Below, piece after piece: positions 33,385 to 43,306 of a DNA stretch of 64,000 nucleotides (position 1 is its first letter; each line of letters starts with the position of its first letter). The notes under the pieces are model-generated. The model was not told the DNA's origin. It made no database searches and saw nothing but the letters and a program-made list of their open reading frames with translations. The DNA comes from Amycolatopsis pretoriensis (GTDB taxonomy: Bacteria > Actinomycetota > Actinomycetes > Mycobacteriales > Pseudonocardiaceae). Where the stretch lies: positions 220,839-284,838 of the forward strand of contig NZ_FNUJ01000012.1 in NCBI RefSeq assembly GCF_900107925.1. Direction: 5' to 3'. The position numbers were made by a program, and so were the translations under genes.

Positions 33385-35559
33385 GTGCACCGTCAGCTGT
33401 CGCAACCGGACCTGCATGTCGCACGTGCTGAGCTGGTGTTGGCGAGGCGTGGTCATCTTCCGTTGCGTGCCTTGCCAATCCGGCCGGACGATCCACTCCA
33501 GACACTTGCGAACGCGCTGAGTGATGTTCGTGTGGATCTCGGTGAGTCGGTGCAGGTCTGCGTTGATCTCATTCCGCTGACGCCGGCGCGCATCCGATAC
33601 TTGGCTCGCCGTGTCGCGTCGAATTCCAGCGGAAACGGTGTGGGGCCGTTCGGCGTAGTTGCCGAGGTCGTGTCGGAAGTGCTTGGGGAGTTTTTGCCGA
33701 TCGCGCGTGCCCAGGTCGGCGGGCGTTCGCGAAATGTGACACCTCCCGCTCAACGGGTGACGAACAAGTTCGTGACCGATGAGCCGGCGTTCGCCATCCA
33801 GGTCCTGATCCGCTGCGTCTCGGAAATCCCGGGGCGGGCGCAGGCGCACCTGCGCAGCGTCATCGGGGCGTTCGACGTCTACCGCGGTGAGAACTACTGG
33901 CGAGTCCGTGGCCCGCGGGTCTTCGGCTGGCACTTCGGCGCGGACACGGTGCTGGTTCGCCGGCGGTTCGACCGGCGCTTCCGGACCGGGCTGGCGAAGC
34001 CCCGGCGGGGGTCCCTGGTGACGACCAGCGAGATCGCCGGCCTGCTCAAGCCGCCATCCGGACGCTGTCAATCGCCGGCGATCGCCCGCAGCCGCGGCTG
34101 GGTCCTCCCGGCGCCCCGCGAGGTTCCGACCTACCGGCCGGGCACCGGGCTGGTCCGGCTCGGCTACGTCACCGACGTCAACGGCGACGAGCGCTTGGTC
34201 GGCGTGCCCCTGCGCGAGCTGCTGTTTTCCGCGCGCTTCGGCAAAGCCGGGTTCGGCAAGACCGAGGAAGCCCTGGCGCAGGCGATCGAGATTGCCCGGC
34301 TCGGCGGTGGCGTCTGGTTTCTCGACCCGCACGCCGACGGCTGGAAACGCGCCAAGCCGTACCTGTCCGACCCGGCGCTGCGGGCGCGGCTGTGGGAGGT
34401 CAACCTCGACGTCCGCGGCCGGGGCAAGCGTCTGCCTGGTTGGAACCCGTTAAGTATGCAGGGTTTCACCGAGTCCGACATCGAGGACCGCGTCGACGCC
34501 GTCGTGACCTCGTTCGCCGCAGCGCTCGGCTGGGGCGACGCGGCACCGCGGGCGAAGTCGATCCTCACCAAGGCCTGCGAGGCTCTCTGCTATCTCGCTA
34601 TGCGGCTCCCGGCCGACTGCGCGCCGACGATCTTCCAGATCCCGACGCTGCTGGACGACGAGACCTGGCGCGAATCCGTCCTGCCGGCGCTGAAGCCATC
34701 CGTGCGCAGGTACTGGACGGACTCCTTCCCCAAGCTCGCCCCAGACGCCACCACCGTCGTCACCAACATCATCAACCGACTGCGGACCAGCCCGACCCTC
34801 TCGGCGTTCCTCGGCTCCTCGGTCACGACCTACGACGTCCGCCGCGCGATGGACACCGGGCGGATCGTGTTCGTCTGCACCACCGGCACCGGCGAGACGA
34901 ACAAGCTGATCACCTCGTTCATGATCTACGACCTGTTCCGCGCCGGCCGCTCCCGCGCCGACACCGCGGCGGACAAACGGCGCAGGTGCGACGCCTTCGT
35001 CGACGAGCTCGCCGCGGTCGACGGCGCCTCCCGCGGCTACCTCGCCGCCATCCTCGAGCAGCTGCGCAAGTACGGCGTCGCGCTGCACGCGATGAACCAG
35101 ATGCCCGACCGCCTTGCCGCCGAGACGCGCAGGGCGCTGCTGCAGAACCAGTCGCTGCTCATGACCTCGGCCGCGGCGATCGACGGCGCCCGCACGGTCG
35201 CACGCGAGTTCGGTGGCCTGGTCCAGCCGGCAACCGTGACCGAGCTGGAGCAGTTCCACCACGTCGTCACCGTCACCCTCGGCGGCCAGCGCACGACCCC
35301 GTTCAAGATCCGCGGCCTGCACGTCGACGACGAGTTCGCCGAGCACTTCCACCCCGAGTGGAACGACGCCGTCGACCAGGCCCTCGACGCCAACCTCGCC
35401 CGCCGCCCGATCGGCGAGGTTCTCGACGAGCTCGAGGACCTGGACGACCGGATCCTCGCCGCCCTGCAGACCGAGCGGCCGACTCCGCAGCCCCGACGTG
35501 GACGTCCGCCAACGCGAGGCAGCGGCGCCGGCGTCGACCTGACCTCATCCGTGGAGTGA
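33385..35559 (+). CDS. Type IV coupling ATPase (VirD4/TraG/FtsK-HerA-like)
   Basis: A 724-residue ATPase expected to recruit DNA to the mating channel. Walker A is GKAGFGKTEEAL near residue 285. Walker B is DAFVDELAAVDGA near residue 535, followed by LEQLRKYGVALHAMNQMPD, typical of VirD4/TraD-type coupling proteins. The N-terminal ~270 residues have no TM helix, so membrane attachment may come from another protein such as the 26.5-kb membrane protein. GTG 33385 has GGGAGGAG upstream; upstream in-frame starts exist but the extension is unlike protein. Its stop overlaps or abuts the next gene. Confidence 0.85.
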   Translation: MHRQLSQPDLHVARAELVLARRGHLPLRALPIRPDDPLQTLANALSDVRVDLGESVQVCVDLIPLTPARIRYLARRVASNSSGNGVGPFGVVAEVVSEVLGEFLPIARAQVGGRSRNVTPPAQRVTNKFVTDEPAFAIQVLIRCVSEIPGRAQAHLRSVIGAFDVYRGENYWRVRGPRVFGWHFGADTVLVRRRFDRRFRTGLAKPRRGSLVTTSEIAGLLKPPSGRCQSPAIARSRGWVLPAPREVPTYRPGTGLVRLGYVTDVNGDERLVGVPLRELLFSARFGKAGFGKTEEALAQAIEIARLGGGVWFLDPHADGWKRAKPYLSDPALRARLWEVNLDVRGRGKRLPGWNPLSMQGFTESDIEDRVDAVVTSFAAALGWGDAAPRAKSILTKACEALCYLAMRLPADCAPTIFQIPTLLDDETWRESVLPALKPSVRRYWTDSFPKLAPDATTVVTNIINRLRTSPTLSAFLGSSVTTYDVRRAMDTGRIVFVCTTGTGETNKLITSFMIYDLFRAGRSRADTAADKRRRCDAFVDELAAVDGASRGYLAAILEQLRKYGVALHAMNQMPDRLAAETRRALLQNQSLLMTSAAAIDGARTVAREFGGLVQPATVTELEQFHHVVTVTLGGQRTTPFKIRGLHVDDEFAEHFHPEWNDAVDQALDANLARRPIGEVLDELEDLDDRILAALQTERPTPQPRRGRPPTRGSGAGVDLTSSVE

Positions 35560-35564
35560 TTCCC

Positions 35565-36419
35565 GTGGACGTCTTTCAACGCGAAGCCCTGACGGTCCTC
35601 TACTGGCACCGGCTGGCGTCCACGGAGCAGGTCCGGCGCCTGGTGGCTCCGACGCTGTCCCCGGTCACCGTCCGCGCGAAGCTCGCCGGCCTTCGCCGCG
35701 CCGGGCTGGCCGACCGGATCACCCGGGAACACCGGCCCCGCACCTGGCACGTCACCCCGGCCGGAGCCGAGACCATCGAAGCTGCCGGGACGGTCGATGC
35801 CCGCGCCTACCGGCTACCGGGCACCGCGGTCGCGCACGTGCTGCAGGAACACACCCTCGACGTCATCGAGACGGGTCTCGCGTTCGTCGAGACAGCACGA
35901 GTCCGCGGCCACGAGTGCGGGCCGCTGTCGTGGACCCCCGAGGTCGCCCACCAGTTCCGCGATCGCGCGGGGGACCGGCGCGGGGTCGTGATCGCCGACG
36001 CTGTCCTGCACTACGTGCTCGAGGAGGCTGGCCGCCGGACGCAGCGGACGCTGTTCGTCGAGCTGGACCGCGCGACCATGCCGGTCGCCCGCCTGGCTCG
36101 CAAGCTCGTCGGCTACATCCGCTACCACGACCACACCCCAGCCGGGGCAAGCCGAAGGCCGGCATGGCGGGAGCGCTACCCGCGCTTCCCGCGGGTGCTG
36201 ATCGTCCTGTCGGGCGCCGAGCAGCCGGTGCTCGAGCGCCGGCTCGCGGACCTGCGCGCTCACGCGCAGGCCATGCCCGCGGTGAGCACGGCCGCCGGGC
36301 GGGTCGACATGGTCGTGACGACCTTGCCCCAGCTTCGGGAGCACGGTCCGCTGGCACCGGTGGCGATGCCGCTGCTCGGCGACCCGCGATGGGTGAGCGT
36401 GTTCGGCAGGCTGTCATGA
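35565..36419 (+). CDS. Replication-relaxation (Replic_Relax) family protein
   Basis: A 284-residue winged-helix protein. The N-terminal HTH (FQREALTVLYWHRLASTEQVRRL and LAGLRRAGLADRITR) and the central HVLQEHTLDVIETGLAFVE with PDAVLHY-like nuclease-type strands match the Replic_Relax family found on actinobacterial mobile elements. That family is thought to act as a relaxase or replication accessory. GTG 35565 has GGAG at 35553-35556; GTG 35556 overlapping the previous stop is an alternative. It is probably the DNA-processing protein of this element, as no classical relaxase is seen. Confidence 0.78.
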   Translation: MDVFQREALTVLYWHRLASTEQVRRLVAPTLSPVTVRAKLAGLRRAGLADRITREHRPRTWHVTPAGAETIEAAGTVDARAYRLPGTAVAHVLQEHTLDVIETGLAFVETARVRGHECGPLSWTPEVAHQFRDRAGDRRGVVIADAVLHYVLEEAGRRTQRTLFVELDRATMPVARLARKLVGYIRYHDHTPAGASRRPAWRERYPRFPRVLIVLSGAEQPVLERRLADLRAHAQAMPAVSTAAGRVDMVVTTLPQLREHGPLAPVAMPLLGDPRWVSVFGRLS

Positions 36420-37528
36420 CCGAGGCACCAGCTGAAGTTGTGCAGCAGTTCGGGTTGTCGCCGCGGCTGCGGCAACGCCGGTTCGCGCTGCTGCCGCTGC
36501 GCGGCGAGGGCACGCCGTTCACCGAGTTGCAGGGCAGGTTACCCGGGGACGCCACCACGCCGGCCGACCTCGCTGACCTGATCTCCTCCATCGCCAACGT
36601 CGGAGTGCTGCAGCCGGTCCTGGTCGAGGAGATCGACGGTGGCGACGGGACGCACCCGGCGATGAAGCTGGCTGCCGGAGAGCGACGGCTGCGCGCCTGC
36701 CGGTGGGGTGCGGCGAACCGGCCGGACAACCCGCACTTCGCCGCGCTGCCCGCGGTGGTCTGCCCAGGGCCGTTGTCGGATGAGGAACGGCGGATCTGGC
36801 AGCTGGTCGAGAACCTCGCCCGGGAGAGTCTGCGGCCCGGCGAGCTTGCGGCCGCGCTGGTGCTCGACCGCTGTGCCGTCCTGCTGGGCAAGCTTCTGGC
36901 CGGCGGCCATGCGGTTCCGGCCGAGGTCTACGCGATCGACGACCCGATCGCCCGCTTCGCCGCGATGGAGCGCATCCGCGGCAGCGACAAGCGCTGTGCC
37001 GCGCCGTGGGCGGAGGTGCTGACCCGGCTCGGCCTGCAGCTGAGCCCGCGCAAGGCCCGCGAGCTGGTACGTGCCTTCGCCGAGATGCCCCGCGAGGTCG
37101 CCGAGGAGATGGACGAGGCGAAGGTGTCGCTGCACACCCGCATCCGGTTTATCGAGCTGCGCCGCGGCCGGGAGCAAGCCGCCGCCGACATCTGGGCCGC
37201 GGTCAAGAACACCGGCCGTACAAGGCTTCTGCCCACCGCGCTCGCCGCCGCCACGGCCGACAACGAGTTGAGCGCAGAGCAAGCCCTGGGCGAAGCCGAA
37301 CGCGTCCAGGAGCAAGCCGACGCCGCTCGCGCGGACAAGCTCCGTGCGAAGCCCGACGCGCCGGCCGCTGGCGTCGACGCTCGTCTCGTCGAGCGCGCTC
37401 TCGCCGCCCTGCGCCAGCTGCTTCTCGCACTCGTCCAGGGCGCCGAGCTGGGCGAGCACGACAGGGGCTCGCTCGCGCTGCTGCTGGATCAGCTTCTCGA
37501 TGTCATCCATAAGGGAGCAGCCGCATGA
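36416..37528 (+). CDS. ParB-like partition/nuclease-domain protein
   Basis: A 370-residue ParB/Srx-domain protein. The N-terminal part has DLADLISSIANVGVLQPVLVEE and the ParB box-like AGERRLRACRWG, then IWQLVENLARESLRPGE. An HTH-like middle region and a long helical, Ala/Glu-rich C-terminus follow. It would stabilise the element by partition or regulate transfer. No ParA is adjacent. Its ATG overlaps the stop of the previous gene and its stop overlaps the next start, so 33.4-38.9 kb is one operon. Confidence 0.82.
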   Translation: MTEAPAEVVQQFGLSPRLRQRRFALLPLRGEGTPFTELQGRLPGDATTPADLADLISSIANVGVLQPVLVEEIDGGDGTHPAMKLAAGERRLRACRWGAANRPDNPHFAALPAVVCPGPLSDEERRIWQLVENLARESLRPGELAAALVLDRCAVLLGKLLAGGHAVPAEVYAIDDPIARFAAMERIRGSDKRCAAPWAEVLTRLGLQLSPRKARELVRAFAEMPREVAEEMDEAKVSLHTRIRFIELRRGREQAAADIWAAVKNTGRTRLLPTALAAATADNELSAEQALGEAERVQEQADAARADKLRAKPDAPAAGVDARLVERALAALRQLLLALVQGAELGEHDRGSLALLLDQLLDVIHKGAAA

Positions 37529-38616
37529 GCACTTTCCTCGGCATGCCCACCGCGCCGGCCGCGCGGTGTGACTGCCGGCGCTGCCCGTGGTACTCGGAGG
37601 CGGATCCGGCGGTCGCGATCGCCCCGTTGTGCTCCGGCTGCAACTCCGACTGCGCCTACTGCGGCTGCGCCCGCTCGGACTGCCGGGCCTGCCCGATCCG
37701 CTGCGGCTCCCGCACCGACATCGACGCGTGGATGCGCGACGTCGGCGGTACGCTCGAGTTCGACGATCTCACCGTCGCTGCGCCGCTGCCGGCGTCGATC
37801 CCGGCCTTCGTCCCGCAGGTCGACGGCTCCAGCGTCGCCGAGCTGGACGCGGTCGTGCGGTGGCCGGCGTACGCGGTCGGTCTGCGGCGGGTGTTTTCTC
37901 CCCGCACCCACACGCTCTACCCGCGCTGGACCGACGGCCGGACCGCCGCAGAGATCCTCGAGGTACCCGACTCCACGCTGACTGTCCTGAGTGGATACGG
38001 CGAAGACCCGCTCGTCGAAGCGTTCTGGACCGCCCGCCACCGCGACGACCTCATCACCCGGATCGCCGCTCTGCGGTTTGGGCTGGTGCTGGCGCCGAAC
38101 TACTCGATCTACGGCAACTGGCCACGCGCCGAGCACCTGATCAACATGCGCCGTTCGCTGATGATCGCCGCCGAGTTCGCCGCGGCGGGAATTCCGGCCG
38201 TGCCGAACCTGTACTGGTACCGGCTGGAGGACCTGCGCCGGCAGGCGGACTGGATCGCCGAGACCGGGCCGGCGGCGATCGCGGTCAACGTCCAGACCGT
38301 GCGGGAGAACGCGAACTGGCAGACCTGGGCGCTGCCCGGACTCTCCTGGCTGGCCGAGAACCTTCCCGCGGAGGTCGTCGTGGTCCTGACCGGGCTGTCC
38401 CGGCGCGACCGGATCGAAACCGCCCTCGAGCTGTTCGGCGACCGGCTCGTCGTGATCAGCCAGAACCCGGCGCAGTACGCGCTGCACGGCGCCGTGATGA
38501 CCGAGACCGGCCGCCAAGACGTCCGTGCCCGCATCCCCGATGCCTTCGCCCGCTCCGTCCGGTTCATGGCCTCGCTGCTGCCGCACGGCACCGTCGCCAC
38601 CAGGGCAGGTGCGTGA
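37525..38616 (+). CDS. DUF4417 protein with cysteine-rich N-terminus
   Basis: A 363-residue protein of the DUF4417 family often carried by mobile elements. The family core is LAPNYSIYGNWPRAEHLINM and IPAVPNLYWYRLEDL, an apparent TIM-barrel-like pattern. The first 65 residues hold about a dozen cysteines (CDCRRC, CSGCNSDCAYCGCA, CRACPIRC), enough for more than one metal site; iron-sulfur or zinc binding is likely but not proven. Start and stop overlap neighbours in the transfer operon. The activity is unknown. Confidence 0.78.
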   Translation: MSTFLGMPTAPAARCDCRRCPWYSEADPAVAIAPLCSGCNSDCAYCGCARSDCRACPIRCGSRTDIDAWMRDVGGTLEFDDLTVAAPLPASIPAFVPQVDGSSVAELDAVVRWPAYAVGLRRVFSPRTHTLYPRWTDGRTAAEILEVPDSTLTVLSGYGEDPLVEAFWTARHRDDLITRIAALRFGLVLAPNYSIYGNWPRAEHLINMRRSLMIAAEFAAAGIPAVPNLYWYRLEDLRRQADWIAETGPAAIAVNVQTVRENANWQTWALPGLSWLAENLPAEVVVVLTGLSRRDRIETALELFGDRLVVISQNPAQYALHGAVMTETGRQDVRARIPDAFARSVRFMASLLPHGTVATRAGA

Positions 38617-38921
38617 TGGCGCGGCAGATCTGGGTCCTCCTGGGCTGGTCATCCGAGCACGGAATGGCGAGCACGCCGGTCGGCGTCCTTGGCCTCGACG
38701 CGCCCGAGGTGTTTGTCGAATGGACCCCGCGCGAGCACGTCGCTGGCCGGATTTGGCGTGAACGGCTGGCCGGCGCAGGTCCCGCCGAGATTGCGGAGCG
38801 GATCGCCGGGTGGGCCGATACGCCGATCGCACCGGCGGTGCGAGTGGAACCGCTTCTGGACGGTGCACTCGCGGACGTGGTGCGTGCGCAGCTGGACGAC
38901 GTTCTCGGATCGGCACGCTGA
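38616..38921 (+). CDS. Small hypothetical protein
   Basis: A 101-residue soluble protein with no recognised domain. It contains a WTPREHVAGRIWRERLAGAG segment and an acidic C-terminus. The ATG overlaps the DUF4417 stop, so it belongs to the transfer operon, and it ends 12 bases before the kinase-like gene. Its fixed position suggests an accessory for DUF4417 or a chaperone for the following large protein (inference). Confidence 0.55.
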   Translation: MARQIWVLLGWSSEHGMASTPVGVLGLDAPEVFVEWTPREHVAGRIWRERLAGAGPAEIAERIAGWADTPIAPAVRVEPLLDGALADVVRAQLDDVLGSAR

Positions 38922-38933
38922 CCGGCGGCGGGT

Positions 38934-41342
38934 ATGGGAACGAACGCGAAAGCTGGCCACGCCGCCTACGCCATCGCACCCACCGGTGCGTCCGGCGAGG
39001 GGCCGGCGCCGGTGGACGACGCTGTTCTGCAGCACCTCGCCGCGGTGTGCGCCCACGCCGTGGAGCCGGCGAACGCCGCGGAGGAGAACCTCAAGTTCGT
39101 CGCGGGCATCGTCGCCGGCGGCATCGACCCGGACGACCCGCTCGGCCCACCTGCGATCGACCTGCCGGACGACCCGGTCGAGGGCTACGGTGTGTTCTCC
39201 GCCGCCGTCGCCAGCGCGCTCGCCGCCGAGAGCCAGCTCTCTGACACCGCGGCCGGTCCGTACCACCAGCAGTTGCAGGTACTCACAGCCGAGTACCTGG
39301 CCGGCCTCACCCCCGAGGAGCTCGAGGCGGCCGCTGCGACGGCCGGGTTCGAGAACCCGGAGCTCGTCGGGTTCACCGGGCACGCGCCCCACCCGCTCGC
39401 GGTGTGGCTGGACCCGTCCATGCCTGCCGACGCCGAGGCCAAGAAGAAGATTCAGGCCCTCGCGCAGGCTCGTCACGACGCCTTGTGCGCCGGCCAGGAA
39501 ATCAACGGCAAGGCACTCGGCCAGTGGGACCTTGCGGCGGCGTCATCTGCGCTGCCGGCGGGGTTCGACAGCTGGCCGGCGACCGAAGCCGACCTCGCCG
39601 AGGTCCAGTACGACTTCGACACCGCCGCGACCGTGGTCGCCCACTTCGGCGCGGACGCGAAACCCGAGCAGATCGCCCAGCTGCTGCGCCTGGAAAACCG
39701 GATCGCCACCGCACAGAACGTCGAATCGGGCGTCGACTACGGCACCGCCACCGCTGCGGCCCGCCACCACGTCGACGAACTGCTCGGCGCCGTCACCGTC
39801 TCCCAGCTCAGCGGTGCCGTGGCAATTGCCAAGGACCACGGCCAGATCACCGACGTTCAGCTGCAGACGCTCGACGCGCATCAGGTCCTGCAGCTGATGC
39901 GCGCGTCGACGCCGGCCGTCGAACGCCAGGACATCGCCGACACCGTCGCCGAACGAACGGCGCTGCTGACCAACTCCGCCACCTGCGCCGCCAACGTCAG
40001 CGCCGCGCTCGACGCCGGCCCGGTCGACGCGTCGAACGCCGGAGCTCTGGTGCAGGAGCTGCGGGCGATCGCCGAAATCCACACGGCAGCGGCCTCGTGG
40101 GACACCTTCACCGCGGCTCCGCTGAACCAGGCGGTGATGCAGGCCGGCCAGGCGAAGGTGCTCGCGTGGGCCGACGAGCTGAAGGTCGGGCCTCTGCGGA
40201 AGTTCCTCAGCGACACGGGCGTCACGACCGCAGCGCAAGCCGGCACGGCGACCAAGTCCCAGCTCGGCAAGCTGCTGCATGGCCACCTGAGCAACTCGAG
40301 CGCGGTCGTCACCGCGGTCAAGAACGAGCTGCCGCCGCCAAAACCGGCGGTCAAGCCGGTCAAAGCGCCGGCTCCGGAGGCGGCGCCGAGCGCTAAGCCG
40401 AGCAGCCGATTCGGGATGCAGCACGCCCAGCTGGTCGCCGCGCTGCAGCAGGCCCAGGCCGCCCACGCCGCCGTCCCGAAGCCGATGGACGCCGCCGCGG
40501 TCGCGGCGTGGGACTTCGGATCGGGCACGCCGGCGAACCTCGGCGGCACGCACCCCAAGACCCTCCACACCGGACCCGACGGCAGCACCTGGATCGCGAA
40601 ACGCGAAGGCAAGCCGCACGCCGGAGCCATCACGCACACCGAGGCCGCCGCGTCTCGGCTCGCCGCGCGGGCCGGGCTTCCCGTCGTTCCGGTCTATGCC
40701 ACGAAGGTCGACGGCCACCCCGTCAGCGTCCAGCCCTTGCTGGTTGGCGCGAAGCCGATGGCGGGCAGCGCGTCGAGCTGGTCGCAGGCCGACGTCGACG
40801 AGATCGTCCGGCTGCACGTCACCAGCTGGGCGCTGGGCAACCACGACGCCCATCACGACAACGTCCTGCGCACCAGCACCGGCGGCCTCGTCCCCATCGA
40901 CCAGGGCCAGGCCTTCAAGAACTTCGGCCACGACAAGCTGACGCTCGGCTACCGCCCCAGCACCACAGCCGTCTACCACCAGGTCTACGACGCCCACCTC
41001 GCCGGCCAGCTCGGCAAGGGCGTGCAGGTGAACCCGGCCGCGGCGCACTCGGTGATCCGCCGGCTCGAAGCCGTCCCCGACGCCGAATGGCGCGCCACCC
41101 TGCACACCGTCGCCCACGCCGGCGCCGCGCAGAACCTGACCTGGGTCGCACCGATGCGGGCCCGCGCGGCGAAGACCCACGGCATCGCCGAAACCGCCGT
41201 GACGACGAGCCAGATCGCCGAAGCCTTCCTCGACCATGCCGTCGAGCGGAAGAACAACCTGCGGCGCGACTTCGTCGAGTTCTTCACCGGCGACCTGAAG
41301 ATCGCCTCCGCCGCGGCCCTGCAGCACCTCGGCAAAGGCTGA
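38934..41342 (+). CDS. Large protein with C-terminal PI3/4-kinase-like domain (candidate effector)
   Basis: An 802-residue protein. Residues 1-20 carry the signature MGTNAKxxHxxYAxAPxG, shared with the next gene. Residues ~20-500 are Ala-rich and helical, with a proline/lysine linker (KPAVKPVKAPAPEAAP). The C-terminal ~270 residues resemble the phosphatidylinositol-3/4-kinase or HipA-like fold: phosphate-anchoring Lys in STWIAKREG (~residue 555), Glu in HTEAAASRLAARAG, catalytic loop ALGNHDAHHDNVL (~632) and metal-binding Asp in LVPIDQGQAF (~653). Target could be a protein, lipid or nucleotide. It has no signal peptide or TM helix. Position in a conjugation operon suggests delivery with DNA or element defence (inference). 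Confidence 0.65.
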   Translation: MGTNAKAGHAAYAIAPTGASGEGPAPVDDAVLQHLAAVCAHAVEPANAAEENLKFVAGIVAGGIDPDDPLGPPAIDLPDDPVEGYGVFSAAVASALAAESQLSDTAAGPYHQQLQVLTAEYLAGLTPEELEAAAATAGFENPELVGFTGHAPHPLAVWLDPSMPADAEAKKKIQALAQARHDALCAGQEINGKALGQWDLAAASSALPAGFDSWPATEADLAEVQYDFDTAATVVAHFGADAKPEQIAQLLRLENRIATAQNVESGVDYGTATAAARHHVDELLGAVTVSQLSGAVAIAKDHGQITDVQLQTLDAHQVLQLMRASTPAVERQDIADTVAERTALLTNSATCAANVSAALDAGPVDASNAGALVQELRAIAEIHTAAASWDTFTAAPLNQAVMQAGQAKVLAWADELKVGPLRKFLSDTGVTTAAQAGTATKSQLGKLLHGHLSNSSAVVTAVKNELPPPKPAVKPVKAPAPEAAPSAKPSSRFGMQHAQLVAALQQAQAAHAAVPKPMDAAAVAAWDFGSGTPANLGGTHPKTLHTGPDGSTWIAKREGKPHAGAITHTEAAASRLAARAGLPVVPVYATKVDGHPVSVQPLLVGAKPMAGSASSWSQADVDEIVRLHVTSWALGNHDAHHDNVLRTSTGGLVPIDQGQAFKNFGHDKLTLGYRPSTTAVYHQVYDAHLAGQLGKGVQVNPAAAHSVIRRLEAVPDAEWRATLHTVAHAGAAQNLTWVAPMRARAAKTHGIAETAVTTSQIAEAFLDHAVERKNNLRRDFVEFFTGDLKIASAAALQHLGKG

Positions 41343-43306
41343 TGGGCACCAACGCCAAGACCACGCACACCCCCTACGCCCTCGCGCCCGCCGGCAGCGA
41401 ACAGGGCGACGTCAACGCGCCCATCCAGACCGACGTCGACATCGGCGAACCCTCACCGCCGGTCGTCGAGGAACTGCCGCTCGAGCCGGGCCAGCTCCCG
41501 GTGACGCCGATTCCGCTGACACCGGACGTCGGGCACGCCTACGGCGAACCCGTCCTCGTGGGCGGCACCGACTTGCTCGCCTCGACCGCCACGCTGGTCA
41601 GCTACGTCAGCGATCACGGCCCCCGCACGGTGCTGCACGCCCGCGTCGACGAGGAGGCCGAGGCCAAGCTGCTGGACGCGCTGAACATCAGCCCGGAGAT
41701 GGTTCCGACGCAGGTCGAGCAGGAGGTCACCGGCCGGCTGCCGATCGATGAGCAGCACAACGTCGCGGAGAAGATCATCACCGCGGCCAAGAGCGTCAAC
41801 CACCACATCGCCAACGGCTCCCTCACTGCCGCCGGCGCAACACCGGGGACGACGGCGGCGAAGATCGACGCTGCCGAGACCGCCATCGAAGGACTCGCCG
41901 AGGACCTCGGCGACGCCTCGCCCGTCGAGCAGGCGATGCTCGACCACTACGTGGCTCAGTTCCAGGCGATCCAGCACGCCGTGGCCTCTGGCGCACCGCT
42001 CGACCACGTCACGCCGTTCCTGCACGACGGCACTGCGGTGGTGACTGTCATGGTCCCGGCTCTGCCGTCGGAGGCGTTCGGCGGCGCCGCGGTCGCGGTG
42101 CTGCGCGATGCGACGCGGATCAAGCCGACGCTGGACGCCGACACGGGACAGGCCAGCTGGGGCGGCGGGCGCACGACCGGCGTGCTGGGCAAGGAGTACG
42201 CGATCGACCTCGGCGACGGCTACCAGGCCGTGTACCGCCCCTACGGTGTCAACGATCCGGCGAAGACCGAGTACAGCCTGCGCGGCCGTCTCGAGATCAT
42301 CGCGCCGGCGGGGGAGGGCCATGGGCCTGACGTCGTCCGCCGGCTCGGTCAGCTGAACCTCGCCAACCGGCCGATGACGCGCGATGAAGGCGAGTACAGC
42401 TACCTCGCTGCCAATGTCACCGCGCAAGACCTTGGCGCGCGTGCCGAGGTTGCGGCCGCGCAGGTCACCGGAGACCACCTGGAGGAGATGGTCCGGCAGG
42501 AGATCTTCCACGAACGCGCTCACCAGGCGGTTGGCATAAGCGACGTTCAGCTGGCCAAGTTCGCCAAGGACATTCAGCTCGAGGCGCACACTCGCGCGTT
42601 GCCGGCGAAGGTGCAGGTTCTGCGCGACGCGGTCGCCACGGCCACCGGGTTCGCCGACGGCGCCGCGCTCGCGTCGAGTCCGGGCTACGACCCGGCGCCA
42701 CGGCGCTCGGCCGGCTGGCTCTCCTGGACGCGTTTCGACGTCGGCAACGCCACGGACAAGCTCAAAGCCGCGACTGCCGGCCGGTCGCTGACCCATTCGA
42801 CATCCTTTACCGGCTTGAAGGCGATGCTCGCCACCGGAGTCCTGGCCTCCACCGAGCGCCGGGCGACGATGGGAACCGGCACGGGCATCGGGAAGAGCGA
42901 GAGTGCGGACAAGCTCACCGGCGGCGCCAGCTCGGTGTTTCTGCGTATGCGGCAGAGCTCCTCGCTCGAGAACTCGCCTACGCTGGTCTGGGACGAGCCA
43001 GGGCGGCTCCTGAGCCGCGCCGACTACTACGGCGCCAACGCCGACACCTTCGGCGTGATCAACCCGGCCAAGGCCAGCGAATACGCCAAAGCGCCGATGA
43101 CCCGGAATCCGTTCAAAATCGCGAAGTTCAGCAACGCCAGCAACGAGGTCATGTTCGCCGACGGCATCGACTTGCTCGGTGCCGAAGGCCCCAGCCGCAT
43201 CCTGTGCAAGAACTCCGATCAGCGCAACGAGATCACGGCGCTCCTGCACGCCAAAGGCGTCACAAATATCGCCGGGAAACCGATCGAGGAGGTCGTTACG
43301 ACATGA
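41342..43306 (+). CDS. Large protein with C-terminal ADP-ribosyltransferase-like domain (candidate toxin)
   Basis: A 654-residue protein starting with MGTNAKTTHTPYALAP, matching the previous protein's N-terminus. Residues ~230-460 form an alpha/beta region (GYQAVYRPYGVND, EEMVRQEIFHERAHQAV with an HExxH-like element spelled IFHERAH). The last ~175 residues resemble DarT/ADP-ribosyltransferase folds: LTHSTSFTGLKAMLATGVLAS (~482), SSVFLRM (~532), and a late Glu strand NEVMFADGIDL (~600). The ATG overlaps the kinase-like stop. Catalysis is predicted from motif pattern only; a structure prediction would settle it. Confidence 0.6.
   Translation: MGTNAKTTHTPYALAPAGSEQGDVNAPIQTDVDIGEPSPPVVEELPLEPGQLPVTPIPLTPDVGHAYGEPVLVGGTDLLASTATLVSYVSDHGPRTVLHARVDEEAEAKLLDALNISPEMVPTQVEQEVTGRLPIDEQHNVAEKIITAAKSVNHHIANGSLTAAGATPGTTAAKIDAAETAIEGLAEDLGDASPVEQAMLDHYVAQFQAIQHAVASGAPLDHVTPFLHDGTAVVTVMVPALPSEAFGGAAVAVLRDATRIKPTLDADTGQASWGGGRTTGVLGKEYAIDLGDGYQAVYRPYGVNDPAKTEYSLRGRLEIIAPAGEGHGPDVVRRLGQLNLANRPMTRDEGEYSYLAANVTAQDLGARAEVAAAQVTGDHLEEMVRQEIFHERAHQAVGISDVQLAKFAKDIQLEAHTRALPAKVQVLRDAVATATGFADGAALASSPGYDPAPRRSAGWLSWTRFDVGNATDKLKAATAGRSLTHSTSFTGLKAMLATGVLASTERRATMGTGTGIGKSESADKLTGGASSVFLRMRQSSSLENSPTLVWDEPGRLLSRADYYGANADTFGVINPAKASEYAKAPMTRNPFKIAKFSNASNEVMFADGIDLLGAEGPSRILCKNSDQRNEITALLHAKGVTNIAGKPIEEVVTT

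Noticed and set aside
38934..43306. Interpretation of the two large proteins as phage capsid/MuF-type proteins
   Set aside because: No portal, terminase, protease or other phage structural gene is near; the surrounding genes are conjugative.
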